Assembly: GCF_001425685.1 (NCBI RefSeq)
Contig: NZ_LMCY01000051.1
Span: 69,237-133,236, forward strand
DNA: 64,000 bases
Source: Massilia sp. Root335
GTDB lineage: Bacteria; Pseudomonadota; Gammaproteobacteria; Burkholderiales; Burkholderiaceae_D
Direction: 5' to 3'
The translations under genes and the position numbers were made by a program. The notes under the pieces were generated by a model, which ran no database searches, had not been told where the DNA came from, and saw only the letters and a list, made by a program, of their open reading frames with translations. This document shows positions 49,854-58,203 of this stretch, one piece after another; the first letter of the stretch is position 1, and each line of letters starts with the position of its first letter.

Positions 49854-49936
49854 GTCGTCCCCGCGCAGGCGGGGACCCAATTTCTGCACGCATCGCAGCA
49901 GTGCGCAAATTGGATTCCCGCCTGCGCGGGAACGAC
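49854..49936. repeat. Family B palindromic repeat, copy 2
   Basis: The left arm GTCGTCCCCGCGCAGGCGGG (from 49854) and right arm CCCGCCTGCGCGGGAACGAC (to 49936) flank a centre that is itself an imperfect palindrome (CAATTTCTGCAC...GTGCGCAAATTG). It lies between convergent genes 56 bp after the EF-hand stop codon. It matches copy 1 at 5012-5095 in arms and orientation, and like it is followed at once by a tandem array. Confidence 0.85.
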
Positions 49937-50034
49937 GGTTTTTCGTCCCGAAACGACGGTTTTTCGCGAGGGAACGACGGCTTTCTGTGCGGGAGTGACG
50001 GTTTTCGCAAGAAAATGACGATTTTTTGCCGGAG
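49931..50034. repeat. Tandem array of five 20-21 bp units after family B copy 2
   Basis: Units start near 49931, 49952, 49973, 49994 and 50014, with core AACGACGGTTTTTCG and diverging later bases; the last two are degenerate (GTGACGG, ATGACGA). The first unit is built on the terminal AACGAC of the palindrome arm, so array and palindrome share bases. Confidence 0.8.
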
Positions 50035-50083
50035 CAACGTCGTTCAATAAAGAGCAGACCGCGACGAGCCCATGCTCATCGAA

Positions 50084-50701
50084 TCAGGACGTGATGAGCC
50101 CATGCTCGTCGAGCACATCGTGCAGCAGCTCCAGCCGGATCATCGGATTGTCCAGCATGAGCATGCTCTGCTTCTGGTGATTGGGCAGCGGCAGCAGCTC
50201 GCACCAGCGGTTGGCCACCCAGCCGCAATCGTCCAGGCGAAACGGCGGCTGCACCGGCCAGCGGCTTTGCGGCACGTCGTGCAACGACGCCAGCACCCGG
50301 TCGAGCGCGTCGGCCGCGCCCTTGAGGTCGGACGGGATGCGCACGACGTGGTCGTCTTCCAGCAGTTCGGCCTCGGCCATCCACAGGCCGTTCGTGCGGC
50401 GCTCGCTGTCCAGCACGTTGAAACGCGCGCCGCCGCGGCACACGACCTGCAGCAGGCCGGGCGTGGACGCCGTCGTGTCCTGCACGGACGCCAGCGTGCC
50501 CGCGGCCGCGAATTTTTCCTGGCCCTGCGGGGTGCGCACTTCCTGGCCGTGGGTCAGGAGCACGACGCCGAACGGCTCGTCCTCGGTCAGGCAATGGCTG
50601 ATCATGTCGAGATAGCGCACCTCGAAAATCTGCAGCGGCAGCACGCCGTCCGGGAACAGGACCGTGCTCAGCGGGAACAGGGGTAACGTGATCGTGGCCA
50701 T
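50084..50701 (-). CDS. LON N-terminal substrate-binding domain protein
   Basis: The 205-residue protein consists of a single LON_substr_bdg (PUA-like) domain. LPLFPLSTVLFPDGVLPLQI, FEVRYLDMISHCL and FGVVLL are the family's opening blocks, and VCRGGARFNVL a later one. There is no ATPase or protease domain, so this is the free-standing YcaN-type protein found in many Proteobacteria, with unknown role. The start is ATG 50701, immediately before the conserved block; the frame is open far upstream, but that portion shows no homology. Confidence 0.85.
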   Translation of the reverse strand: MATITLPLFPLSTVLFPDGVLPLQIFEVRYLDMISHCLTEDEPFGVVLLTHGQEVRTPQGQEKFAAAGTLASVQDTTASTPGLLQVVCRGGARFNVLDSERRTNGLWMAEAELLEDDHVVRIPSDLKGAADALDRVLASLHDVPQSRWPVQPPFRLDDCGWVANRWCELLPLPNHQKQSMLMLDNPMIRLELLHDVLDEHGLITS

Positions 50702-50753
50702 GGGCGCATGATGACAGATTCGCCGCGCGGGACGGAGCACGATTGCTCCCTTC

Positions 50754-51206
50754 TCAGCCCTCCGGTCCTTCGATCGGCAAGGTGCGCACGGCGTCGGCCA
50801 GGACGCGCAGGCGCCAGCCCAGCCGCCCCCAGCCCGGGTCCGGATGATCCCCCACCCGCACCGTGACGAAGTGGCCGGGCGCCACGTCGCAGGCGTACAC
50901 ATAATCGCCGGCCTGCTCGAACGGCAGGCGCAGCGCGTGGCCCGGCAGCACGAGCACCTGGCCGAACACGTGCGGGACGGCGTCGCGGTTATGCAGCAGC
51001 AGGACGTCGCGCACGCCCAGCGCCAGGCGCACCTCGGCAGGCACGAAGCCGGCGCCGTGCGGAAACGCGAAGGTGCGCTCGCGCGTCGGATAGCGCAGCG
51101 GCGCGAGGGCGGCCCACAGCAGGAGCGCGACCAGGGCCAGCGCGGCGCCCCAGCGCACGCGCTGCAGCAGGCTCGCGTCGGTGGAAAGGTGGGAATGCAT
51201 GGGCAT
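50754..51206 (-). CDS. Membrane-anchored cupredoxin-like protein (hypothetical)
   Basis: The protein has 150 residues: one N-terminal membrane helix (WGAALALVALLLWAALAP, about 19-36) and then about 110 periplasmic residues of beta character. LLLHNRDAVPHVFGQVLVLP followed by YVYACDVAPGHFVTVRV places a His (PHVF), a Cys (YAC) and a His (GHF) in the order of type I copper ligands, H-C-x4-H. No Met ligand is obvious. It resembles a cupredoxin/CoxB-type fold, but I do not recognise the family. The function is unknown; electron transfer or copper handling would fit. Confidence 0.55.
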   Translation of the reverse strand: MPMHSHLSTDASLLQRVRWGAALALVALLLWAALAPLRYPTRERTFAFPHGAGFVPAEVRLALGVRDVLLLHNRDAVPHVFGQVLVLPGHALRLPFEQAGDYVYACDVAPGHFVTVRVGDHPDPGWGRLGWRLRVLADAVRTLPIEGPEG

Positions 51207-51362
51207 GGCGTAAAACGCTCATTGTAGCCGCAGCACGGCCGGCGCCGCCCTGTTGTGCGCCCGTCCCGCCCAACCATGCGTATCCTGTACAGGACGGCGC
51301 GCTTGCCTTGCCGGCAACGGATCCATATCGCCACCGCCTTGTCGAGTACGCGTAAAGCAGTC

Positions 51363-53663
51363 ATGCCGCATCCAGACCCATTGCCCCCACCACCCAACCG
51401 CACCTCGCCGCGCAGCCCAGCCCACCTCCCCTTTCTCCTGGCCGCGCTCGCCTTCCTCGCCGCGCTGATCGTGACCTATATGGTGGCCGGCAACGCGCAG
51501 CGGACGGCCGCGGCCGAACTGGCCGGCAATTTCAATTTCCGGGCGCGCGACGTCGCCGCCAACATCGACCGGCGCATGGACGTCTACGAGGAAGTGCTGC
51601 TGGCCACGCGCGGCTTCCTGCGCGGCTCGGTCGACGTCGGCCGCGCCGAATTCGCCGACTACTATGCCGTGCTGCACCTGAACGACCGCTTCCCCGGCAT
51701 CGAGGCGCTGGGCATCGCCGCGCTCATCCCGCCCGGGCGGATGGACGCCCACGTCGCGGCCATGCGCGCGGAGGGATTCCGCGACTACACGATCAAGCCG
51801 CCCGGGCCGCGCCCCGTGATCACGTCGGTCACCCGCATCGAACCGTTTTCGGGCCGCAACCTGCGCGCCTTCGGCTACGACATGTTCAGCGAACCGGTGC
51901 GGCGCGCGGCGATGGAGGCGGCGCGCGACACGGGACGCGCCGCCGCCACCGGCAAGGTCGTGCTGGTGCAGGAGGGCGGGAGGGACGAACAGTCGGGCTT
52001 CCTGATGTACGTCCCCGTATATGGGATCGGCACCGCGCGGACCGGCCCCACGCCCGATACGGTCGCGGCCCGGCGCGCCGCCATCGTCGGCTGGGTGTAC
52101 GCGCCGTTCCGCATGAACGACCTGATGCGGGGTCTCGGCGGCGAGCACGCGGGCGACCTCCAGATCGAGATCTACGACGGCATGGCGCCCACCGCCGCCG
52201 CCCTGCTCTATCGCTCGCCCGGCGCATCACCCCCCGGCCACCGTCCCATGCTGCGTTACCAGACGACGGTCGACAGCGCCGGCCGGCCGTGGACCGTCGT
52301 CGTGCATTCGGGCCCCGGTTTCGAGGCGTCGCTCGAGCACCGCGCGACGCTCGCGATCGCGCTGACGGGCATCGGCCTCGGCCTGCTGCTGGCGCTGGTC
52401 GTGTGGCTGCTGGCCTCCGAGCGCCGCCGCGCGCTGCAACTGGCGCAGGGAATGACGGTCGAACTGCGCGCCTCGCGCGACCGCATCGACGCCGAGCGCG
52501 AACGCGTGCGCCTGATCCTGCAGACGGCCTACGATGCCTTCATCGCCATCGCCCCCGACGGCCGCATCACGGACTGGAACCTGCAGGCCAGCCAGATGTT
52601 CGGCTGGCGCGAAGAGGAAGCCATCGGGCGCAACGTGCTCGAACTCTTGATACCGGCGCCGCAACGCGACGAGTGGCGCGACTGCCTGGAACGCTTCGCC
52701 CGCGACGGCGCCTGCCCGCGGTTGACGGGGCCCACGGAAGCGGCGGCGCTGACGCGCGAGGGCCACGAGATCCCGGTGGAGATCGCGATCACGCCGCTGG
52801 CGACAAGGCAGGGCTATGGCGTGACGGCGTTCGTGCGCGACATCCGCCCGCGCAAGGAAGCGGCCGAACGCGAGCAGCAGCGCCAGCAGCGCCTGGAGGA
52901 AGCGCGCGCATTGCTGCTGCGCTCGCAGAAGCTGGAGGCGGTCGGCAAGCTGACGGGCGGCGTGGCGCACGACTTCAACAACATCCTGCACATCATCAGC
53001 GCCAACGTCCAGCTGATGCTGCGCAGCGAAGACAATGGCCGCAAGCGCCTCCTGAACATCCTCGACGCGGTGGAGCGCGGCAAGAAGCTGGCCGCCCAGT
53101 TGCTCGCCTTCGCACGCCGCCAGCCGCTGCACCCGAGCGTCGTCAACCTGGCCCAGCTCATCGAACGCATGGACACCCTGCTGCACCGCGCGGCCGGCGA
53201 CGGCGTCGCCATCCACATGGCGATTCCGCCCGACCTGTGGAACGTCCTCGTCGATCCGAACCAGCTGGAGAACGTGCTGCTGAACCTCGTGATCAATGCG
53301 CGCGACGCGATGACCGGTGCCGGCGGCATCACCATCGCGCTGGCCAACATGACGATCACCGCGGCCGACCAACTGGCGTATCCCGGCATCCGTCCCGGCG
53401 AATTCGTCACCATCGCCGTCAGCGACACGGGCGCCGGCATGCCGGCTGACGTGATGGAGCGCGCGTTCGAGCCGTTCTTCACGACCAAGCCGGAGGGCAA
53501 GGGCACGGGCCTGGGCCTGTCGATGGCGCACGGCTTCGTCAAGCAGAGCGGCGGCCATATCCGGCTGGCGAGCCGGCCCGGCGAAGGGACGACCGTCACG
53601 ATCTACCTGCCGCGCGCCCTGCAGGACACGCCCGATCCGGCCTTCCTGCCGGTGCCGCACTGA
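51363..53663 (+). CDS. CHASE-PAS sensor histidine kinase
   Basis: The protein has 766 residues. A first membrane helix (FLLAALAFLAALIVTYMV, about 23-40) precedes a periplasmic CHASE domain (about 70-290, with YEEVLLATRGFLRGS and FPGIEALGIAALIP), then a second helix (LAIALTGIGLGLLLALVVWL, near 330-350). A PAS domain (about 390-500), a His phospho-acceptor in GGVAHDFNN and an ATPase with NLVINARDAM, GAGMP and GTGLGLSM follow. There is no receiver. The start ATG 51363 is chosen because it gives a short N-terminus before the helix; upstream starts at 51255 (GTG) and 51276 are open. The P450 gene follows 2 bp later, so the two are one operon. Confidence 0.82.
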   Translation: MPHPDPLPPPPNRTSPRSPAHLPFLLAALAFLAALIVTYMVAGNAQRTAAAELAGNFNFRARDVAANIDRRMDVYEEVLLATRGFLRGSVDVGRAEFADYYAVLHLNDRFPGIEALGIAALIPPGRMDAHVAAMRAEGFRDYTIKPPGPRPVITSVTRIEPFSGRNLRAFGYDMFSEPVRRAAMEAARDTGRAAATGKVVLVQEGGRDEQSGFLMYVPVYGIGTARTGPTPDTVAARRAAIVGWVYAPFRMNDLMRGLGGEHAGDLQIEIYDGMAPTAAALLYRSPGASPPGHRPMLRYQTTVDSAGRPWTVVVHSGPGFEASLEHRATLAIALTGIGLGLLLALVVWLLASERRRALQLAQGMTVELRASRDRIDAERERVRLILQTAYDAFIAIAPDGRITDWNLQASQMFGWREEEAIGRNVLELLIPAPQRDEWRDCLERFARDGACPRLTGPTEAAALTREGHEIPVEIAITPLATRQGYGVTAFVRDIRPRKEAAEREQQRQQRLEEARALLLRSQKLEAVGKLTGGVAHDFNNILHIISANVQLMLRSEDNGRKRLLNILDAVERGKKLAAQLLAFARRQPLHPSVVNLAQLIERMDTLLHRAAGDGVAIHMAIPPDLWNVLVDPNQLENVLLNLVINARDAMTGAGGITIALANMTITAADQLAYPGIRPGEFVTIAVSDTGAGMPADVMERAFEPFFTTKPEGKGTGLGLSMAHGFVKQSGGHIRLASRPGEGTTVTIYLPRALQDTPDPAFLPVPH

Positions 53664-53665
53664 CC

Positions 53666-54958
53666 ATGGCCGGCCACCCCCGCCACACCGACGCCGTCGC
53701 CGCCGCACCGCGCGCGGCCGGCCTCGATCTGTCGCTCGCCTTCCTCGCGGAGGGTTATGAGTTCATGCCGCGGCGCCACGCGGCCCTGGGCAGCGACATG
53801 TTCACGGCCCGGCTGATGCTGCGCCGCGCGCTGTGCGTGCGCGGCGAGGACGCGGCGCGCATGTTTTACCAGCCCGGGCGCTTCACGCGCCGCCACGCGC
53901 TGCCGGTGCCGACGCTGGCCCTGCTGCAGGATTTCGGCAGCGTCATGACGCTGGACGGCGAAGCGCACCGCAAGCGCAAGGCCATGCTGATGTCGCTGTT
54001 CGGACCGCAGGAGCGGCAGCGCCTCGTGGGGCTGGCCGCGGCGGAGTGGCGGACACAGTTCGCGCGCTGGCCTTCGTTGCCGCGCGTGGTCGTGCACGAC
54101 GCCGCGCAGGAAGTACTGTGCCGTGCCGTGTGCCGCTGGGCGGGCATTCCCGTCAGTACCGAGGAAGCGGCGCGGCGTACGAAAGAATTCGCGCAGATGA
54201 TCGCGGGCGCCGGATCGGCAGGCCCGCGCAACTGGCGCGCCCTGCTCGTGCGCACCCGCACCGAACAATGGGCCCGCGCCCTGATAGACGCCGTGCGCGC
54301 CGGCCAGGCGCAACCGCCGTTCGACAGCCCGCTGAACGTGATCGCACGCCACCGCGACGCCGACGGGGAACTCATGAGCCGCAAGCACGCGGGCGTGGAA
54401 CTCATCAACCTGCTGCGCCCGACGGTGGCCGTGGCGCGCTACATCGCGTTCGCGCTGCTGGCGCTGCACGACTACCCGCACTGCCGCGCGCGCATCGGCG
54501 CGGGCGACGACGACTATCTCGGCTGGTTCGTGCAGGAAGTGCGGCGCTTTTACCCGTTCATCCCGGCGATGGGCGGGCGCGCCCTGCACGGCTTCGACTG
54601 GCACGGGCTGCAGGTGAAAAAGGGGACGTGGGTACTGTTCGACCTGTATGGCACGAACCACCATCCGGCGTTGTGGGGCGACCCGGAGGTGTTCCGGCCG
54701 GAGCGCTTCGAGCGCCGGCCAGGCAGCGGCTTCGACTTCGTGCCGCATGGCGGCGGCGACCATTATTCCGGCCACCGCTGCCCGGGCGAATTCGTCACGG
54801 GCGACCTGGTGAAATCGGCGCTGCAGCTGTTCGCACGCGCGATCGCCTACGACGTGCCGCCGCAGGACCTGACGGTCGGCCTGCGCCGCATTCCAACCTT
54901 GCCGGCCAGCGGCTTCGTGATCGCGAACGTGCGGCCGGCGGATTCACGTACGGTCTGA
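53666..54958 (+). CDS. CYP152-family cytochrome P450 peroxygenase (fatty-acid hydroxylase type)
   Basis: The protein has 430 residues. The heme-ligand region is GGGDHYSGHRCPGE with Cys372. The I-helix has LRPTVAVARY in place of the usual acid-alcohol pair, with Arg251-Pro252 equivalent to the Arg-Pro that binds the fatty-acid carboxylate in CYP152 enzymes (P450 SP-alpha, BS-beta, OleT). These use hydrogen peroxide to hydroxylate or decarboxylate fatty acids. The ExxR motif is EVRR (near residue 290). His or Gln at the position equal to residue 85 of BS-beta would separate hydroxylase from decarboxylase behaviour; VMTLDGEAHRKRK does not settle it by eye. It is tightly coupled to the CHASE-PAS kinase gene. 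Confidence 0.88.
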   Translation: MAGHPRHTDAVAAAPRAAGLDLSLAFLAEGYEFMPRRHAALGSDMFTARLMLRRALCVRGEDAARMFYQPGRFTRRHALPVPTLALLQDFGSVMTLDGEAHRKRKAMLMSLFGPQERQRLVGLAAAEWRTQFARWPSLPRVVVHDAAQEVLCRAVCRWAGIPVSTEEAARRTKEFAQMIAGAGSAGPRNWRALLVRTRTEQWARALIDAVRAGQAQPPFDSPLNVIARHRDADGELMSRKHAGVELINLLRPTVAVARYIAFALLALHDYPHCRARIGAGDDDYLGWFVQEVRRFYPFIPAMGGRALHGFDWHGLQVKKGTWVLFDLYGTNHHPALWGDPEVFRPERFERRPGSGFDFVPHGGGDHYSGHRCPGEFVTGDLVKSALQLFARAIAYDVPPQDLTVGLRRIPTLPASGFVIANVRPADSRTV

Positions 54959-54963
54959 AGGAC

Positions 54964-55410
54964 TCAGCGCACCAGGCGCCCATCCAGCACGCGCACCCGT
55001 TCCCCGTTGTGGAAACGCGGCGCGCCCTTCTCCGTGAAGGTGCGATAGCCGCCGACCGCCATCTTCACGCGCACGTCCGTATAGGTTTCGGCCTTCACGT
55101 TGCGTTCGATGCGGTTGCCGGCATAGGCGCCGCCCACCGCGCCCGCCACCGTGGCAAGAGTACGGCCGCGGCCGCTGCCGACCTGGTTGCCCAGCAGGCC
55201 GCCGACGACGGCACCGCCCACGCCGCCCACGCCGCTGGCGCGCTCGGGTTCGCGCTTGTACGTGTGGTTCGAGACGACGGTGGCGCAGTTGCGGCATTCC
55301 GCCTGCGCGTGCGCGTGGTGGTCGGGCGCGGCGTGGGCCGCGAACGGCGCGGCGGCGAAGGCCGCGAGCAGGGCAGCACGGGCGGTCAGACGGGTCGAAA
55401 TGCGTTGCAT
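54964..55410 (-). CDS. Glycine-zipper (2TM) outer-membrane/periplasmic protein
   Basis: The protein has 148 residues. The signal peptide RAALLAAFAAAPFAAHAAP (cleaved near 28) is followed by a His/Cys segment (HHAHAQAECRNCATVV). A glycine zipper GVGGVGGAVVGGLLGNQVG (about 57-75) plus TVAGAVGGAYAGNRIE follow, as in the Rick_17kDa/glycine-zipper 2TM family. The C-terminal part resembles the envelope proteins of the 17-kDa antigen group. There is no lipobox cysteine, so it is not a lipoprotein. GGGGA lies 6 nt before ATG 55410; an upstream ATG at 55467 has no site. It converges on the P450 gene with a 5-bp gap. Confidence 0.8.
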   Translation of the reverse strand: MQRISTRLTARAALLAAFAAAPFAAHAAPDHHAHAQAECRNCATVVSNHTYKREPERASGVGGVGGAVVGGLLGNQVGSGRGRTLATVAGAVGGAYAGNRIERNVKAETYTDVRVKMAVGGYRTFTEKGAPRFHNGERVRVLDGRLVR

Positions 55411-55681
55411 GGTATTCCCCTTTGGTATCGTTGTAACAAACATGTGTATAGAGTAATGCTCATGCATCGACGTGGAAATAGTGAAACAGTATCAATTGCA
55501 AGCGAGTGTAACTTTCCTCTTTTAGTGCAATATGGAATGATGCGCACCATAAACACACAAATTTGTCTTTTCGATGCAACTTTAGGATGCTATGGGACAA
55601 AAGTTTCTTTATAGTACTTATCAGTGATTATTTGAAACAATTTGAGAGAGACGGGTCGTCACCACCGGCCTTCGTCACGCC

Positions 55682-57712
55682 ATGTCCAAACGCATTCCGC
55701 GGCGCGCCGCCCTGTCCGTCATCATGTGCACTGTCCTGCCCTACGCCGCCCACGCGGCGCAGGCCGGCACGGACACGTCCGCGGCGGCTGGCGAGGACAT
55801 CCGGGCACTGACCACCATTCCGCTCGAGGACCTGATGCAGATGCGGGTCGTGACGGCCGCATCGAAATTCGCCCAGCCGATCAGCGACGCGCCGTCGTCG
55901 GCGGTGGTGCTCACGGCCGCGGACATCCGCGACTTCGGCTGGCGTACGCTGGCCGACGCGCTGGCCACGCTGCCCGGCCTGTACGTGACGAACGACCGCA
56001 ACTACGCCTACCTGGGCGCGCGCGGCTTCCTCCGTCCGGGCGACTACAACAGCCGCTTCCTGCTGCTGGTCGACGGCGTGCGCATCAACGACGCGGTGTA
56101 CGACCAGGCCCTCATCGGCACCGAAGGCCTGCTTGACATGGACATGGTCAAGCGCATCGAATTCGTGCCCGGTCCCGGCTCGGCCGTGTATGGATCGAAC
56201 GCCCTGTTCGGCGTGATCAACATCGTCACCCGCGACGGCAGCGGCCTGGCCGGCCTCCAGGGTTCCGTCACCGGCGGCACCGCGGGCGAGCGCAAGGCGC
56301 GCACCAGCTACGGCTGGCACGGGCAGAACGGCGCCGACCTGCTGCTGTCCGCCAGCGCCTTCAACCGCACCGGCCGCGACCTGTATTTCCCGGAGTTCGA
56401 CACGCCGGACAACGACGCCGGCGTGGCCCGGCGCCTCGACTGGGACCGCGCGCAAAACTTCCTCGTCAAGGGCAGCTTTGGCGGCGTGACGCTGTCGGCC
56501 AGCCACGTGGCCCGCACCAAGGGCGTGCCGACCGCGTCCTTCGAAGCCGTGTTCGGTGCGCCGAACCGCACGCGCGACACCCAGACGAGCATCGGGCTGA
56601 CGTGGAACGCCCAGGTCGCGCCTGCGCTCTCCCTCGCGGCCCAGGTGCAATCGGGCCAGGCCGACTACGTGGGCACCGGCTGGTATCCGGACGACGCGGG
56701 CGTGCCCGTCCTGAACATCGACGGCGCCCATGCGCGCTGGTACGGCGCAAGCGTGAACGCGACCCTGACAAACCTGCCGCACCAGAAGATCGTGCTCGGC
56801 GCCGAACTGGGGCGGGATGCGCGCCGCGACCAGTACAACTACGACGTGCAGCCGTATGCGCTGCAACTGGACGACCATCACAGCGCCTCCCGCAGCGCCG
56901 TGTTCGTGGAAGACGAGATCCGCCTGCCGGCCGGGTTCCTCGTCAACGCCGGCGTACGCTTCGACGACCACGAGATGCCGGACACCCATCGCTTCAGCCC
57001 GCGCGTGGCCGTCGTCTACAAGGCGACGCCGGCCGACACGGTCAAGCTGATCGCGGGCAGCGCATTCCGCACGCCGAACGCCTACGAGATGTACTACGCC
57101 ACGTCGGGCCCCGAAGGCCAGCGTCCCAATCCCGACCTGCAGCCGGAGCGCGTCGCGACGCGCGAACTGGTGCTGGAACACACGCTCGCGGGCGGCGGCC
57201 ACGCGACGCTGTCGCTGTTCCGTTACAAGGTGGATGACCTGATCAGCCAGCAGGACGACCCGGACAGCGGCCTGCTCATCTTCCGCAACATCGACCACGC
57301 CGACGCCCGCGGCCTCGAAGCGGCGCTCGACCGCGACTTCGGCCCCGTGCGCCTGCGCGCCAGCTATTCCTGGCAGCTCGCGCGCGGCACGGGCGACGCG
57401 CCGATGATCGATTCGCCGCGCCACCTGGCCAAGGCCAACGTCACGGCACCGCTGGGCTGGCGCGGCGGCCGCATCGGCGCCGAACTGCTGTGCAGCGGCA
57501 TGCGCCTGGCCGACCAGGGCGCGGCGGGCGGCTATTGCGTGGCCAACGTCACGGTCTCCGCGCTGCAGCTGCTGCCGCGCACGGAGCTGTCGCTGAGCGC
57601 GTACAACGCCCTCGATAAACGCTATGCCGACGTGGCCGGCCCGGCCTTCGTCCAACCGACGCTCGCGCGCGAGGGCCGGACGCTGGCGGCGAAACTGGAT
57701 TGGCGGTTCTGA
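55682..57712 (+). CDS. TonB-dependent receptor
   Basis: This 676-residue outer-membrane receptor has a signal peptide (about 1-25), a TonB-box-like LTTIPLEDLMQMRVVTAAS and a plug domain (about 60-185, with RGFLRPGDYNSRFLLLVDGV, GSAVYGSNALFGVINIVTR). The 22-strand barrel has HNFRTPNAYE-like SAFRTPNAYEMYYATSG, ending KLDWRF with a terminal Phe. By plug style it is BtuB/cirA-like (cobalamin, siderophore or other), ligand unknown. The 271-bp AT-rich gap before it (55411-55681) has no gene, but holds several AT-rich stretches unlike the local GC level. It is followed 2 bp later by a YfiR gene and likely feeds the c-di-GMP unit below it. Confidence 0.88.
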   Translation: MSKRIPRRAALSVIMCTVLPYAAHAAQAGTDTSAAAGEDIRALTTIPLEDLMQMRVVTAASKFAQPISDAPSSAVVLTAADIRDFGWRTLADALATLPGLYVTNDRNYAYLGARGFLRPGDYNSRFLLLVDGVRINDAVYDQALIGTEGLLDMDMVKRIEFVPGPGSAVYGSNALFGVINIVTRDGSGLAGLQGSVTGGTAGERKARTSYGWHGQNGADLLLSASAFNRTGRDLYFPEFDTPDNDAGVARRLDWDRAQNFLVKGSFGGVTLSASHVARTKGVPTASFEAVFGAPNRTRDTQTSIGLTWNAQVAPALSLAAQVQSGQADYVGTGWYPDDAGVPVLNIDGAHARWYGASVNATLTNLPHQKIVLGAELGRDARRDQYNYDVQPYALQLDDHHSASRSAVFVEDEIRLPAGFLVNAGVRFDDHEMPDTHRFSPRVAVVYKATPADTVKLIAGSAFRTPNAYEMYYATSGPEGQRPNPDLQPERVATRELVLEHTLAGGGHATLSLFRYKVDDLISQQDDPDSGLLIFRNIDHADARGLEAALDRDFGPVRLRASYSWQLARGTGDAPMIDSPRHLAKANVTAPLGWRGGRIGAELLCSGMRLADQGAAGGYCVANVTVSALQLLPRTELSLSAYNALDKRYADVAGPAFVQPTLAREGRTLAAKLDWRF

Positions 57713-57714
57713 CG

Positions 57715-58203
57715 ATGATCCGCGTCCTCTCCGTCCTCGCGATCGTCTCCGGCCTCGGCCTCGCTGCAGGCGCATGCCGCGCCCAGGTCGACGGCCTGGA
57801 CCTGAAGGCAGCCTACATCTTCAACTTCGCCATGTTCACGACCTGGCCGGACGGGAGCGCGAAAGCGCCGCTGGTCGTCTGCGCGAGTCCCGACAACCCG
57901 CTCTGGGCCGGCCTGCACGCCCTGAACGGCAAGCCGGTCAACGGCCGGCCCTGGACCGTGACGGACCTGGCGCATCCCAAGGTCTCGCACTGCGACATCG
58001 CCGTGCTGGCGCGCACGGCGCAGCAGCCGGCGCTGCCTGCCACCGGGATGCTCGTCGTGCGCGACGGCGCCGGCAGCAAAGCCGCCATCACCCTCGTCGA
58101 GGACGATGAGCACATCCGCTTCGACATCGACACGCAGGAAGCGGCCAGGAGCGGCCTGCGCTTCAGTTCCCACCTGCTGCGCCTGGCGAGGAACGTGCTA
58201 TGA
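57715..58203 (+). CDS. YfiR-family periplasmic protein (DUF4154)
   Basis: The 162-residue protein has a signal peptide (LSVLAIVSGLGLAAGACRAQ). The YfiR/DUF4154 pattern follows: LKAAYIFNFAMFTTWPDG at the mature N-terminus, VVCASPDNPLWAGL, SHCDIAVLA and the C-terminal RSGLRFSSHLLRLARNV. In Pseudomonas, YfiR represses the diguanylate cyclase YfiN in a redox-dependent way through cysteines; two mature-region cysteines (VVCAS, SHCDI) are present. The start ATG 57715 follows the receptor TGA by 2 bp; its TGA overlaps the next ATG by 4 nt. So receptor, YfiR and cyclase are one translationally coupled operon. Confidence 0.87.
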   Translation: MIRVLSVLAIVSGLGLAAGACRAQVDGLDLKAAYIFNFAMFTTWPDGSAKAPLVVCASPDNPLWAGLHALNGKPVNGRPWTVTDLAHPKVSHCDIAVLARTAQQPALPATGMLVVRDGAGSKAAITLVEDDEHIRFDIDTQEAARSGLRFSSHLLRLARNVL

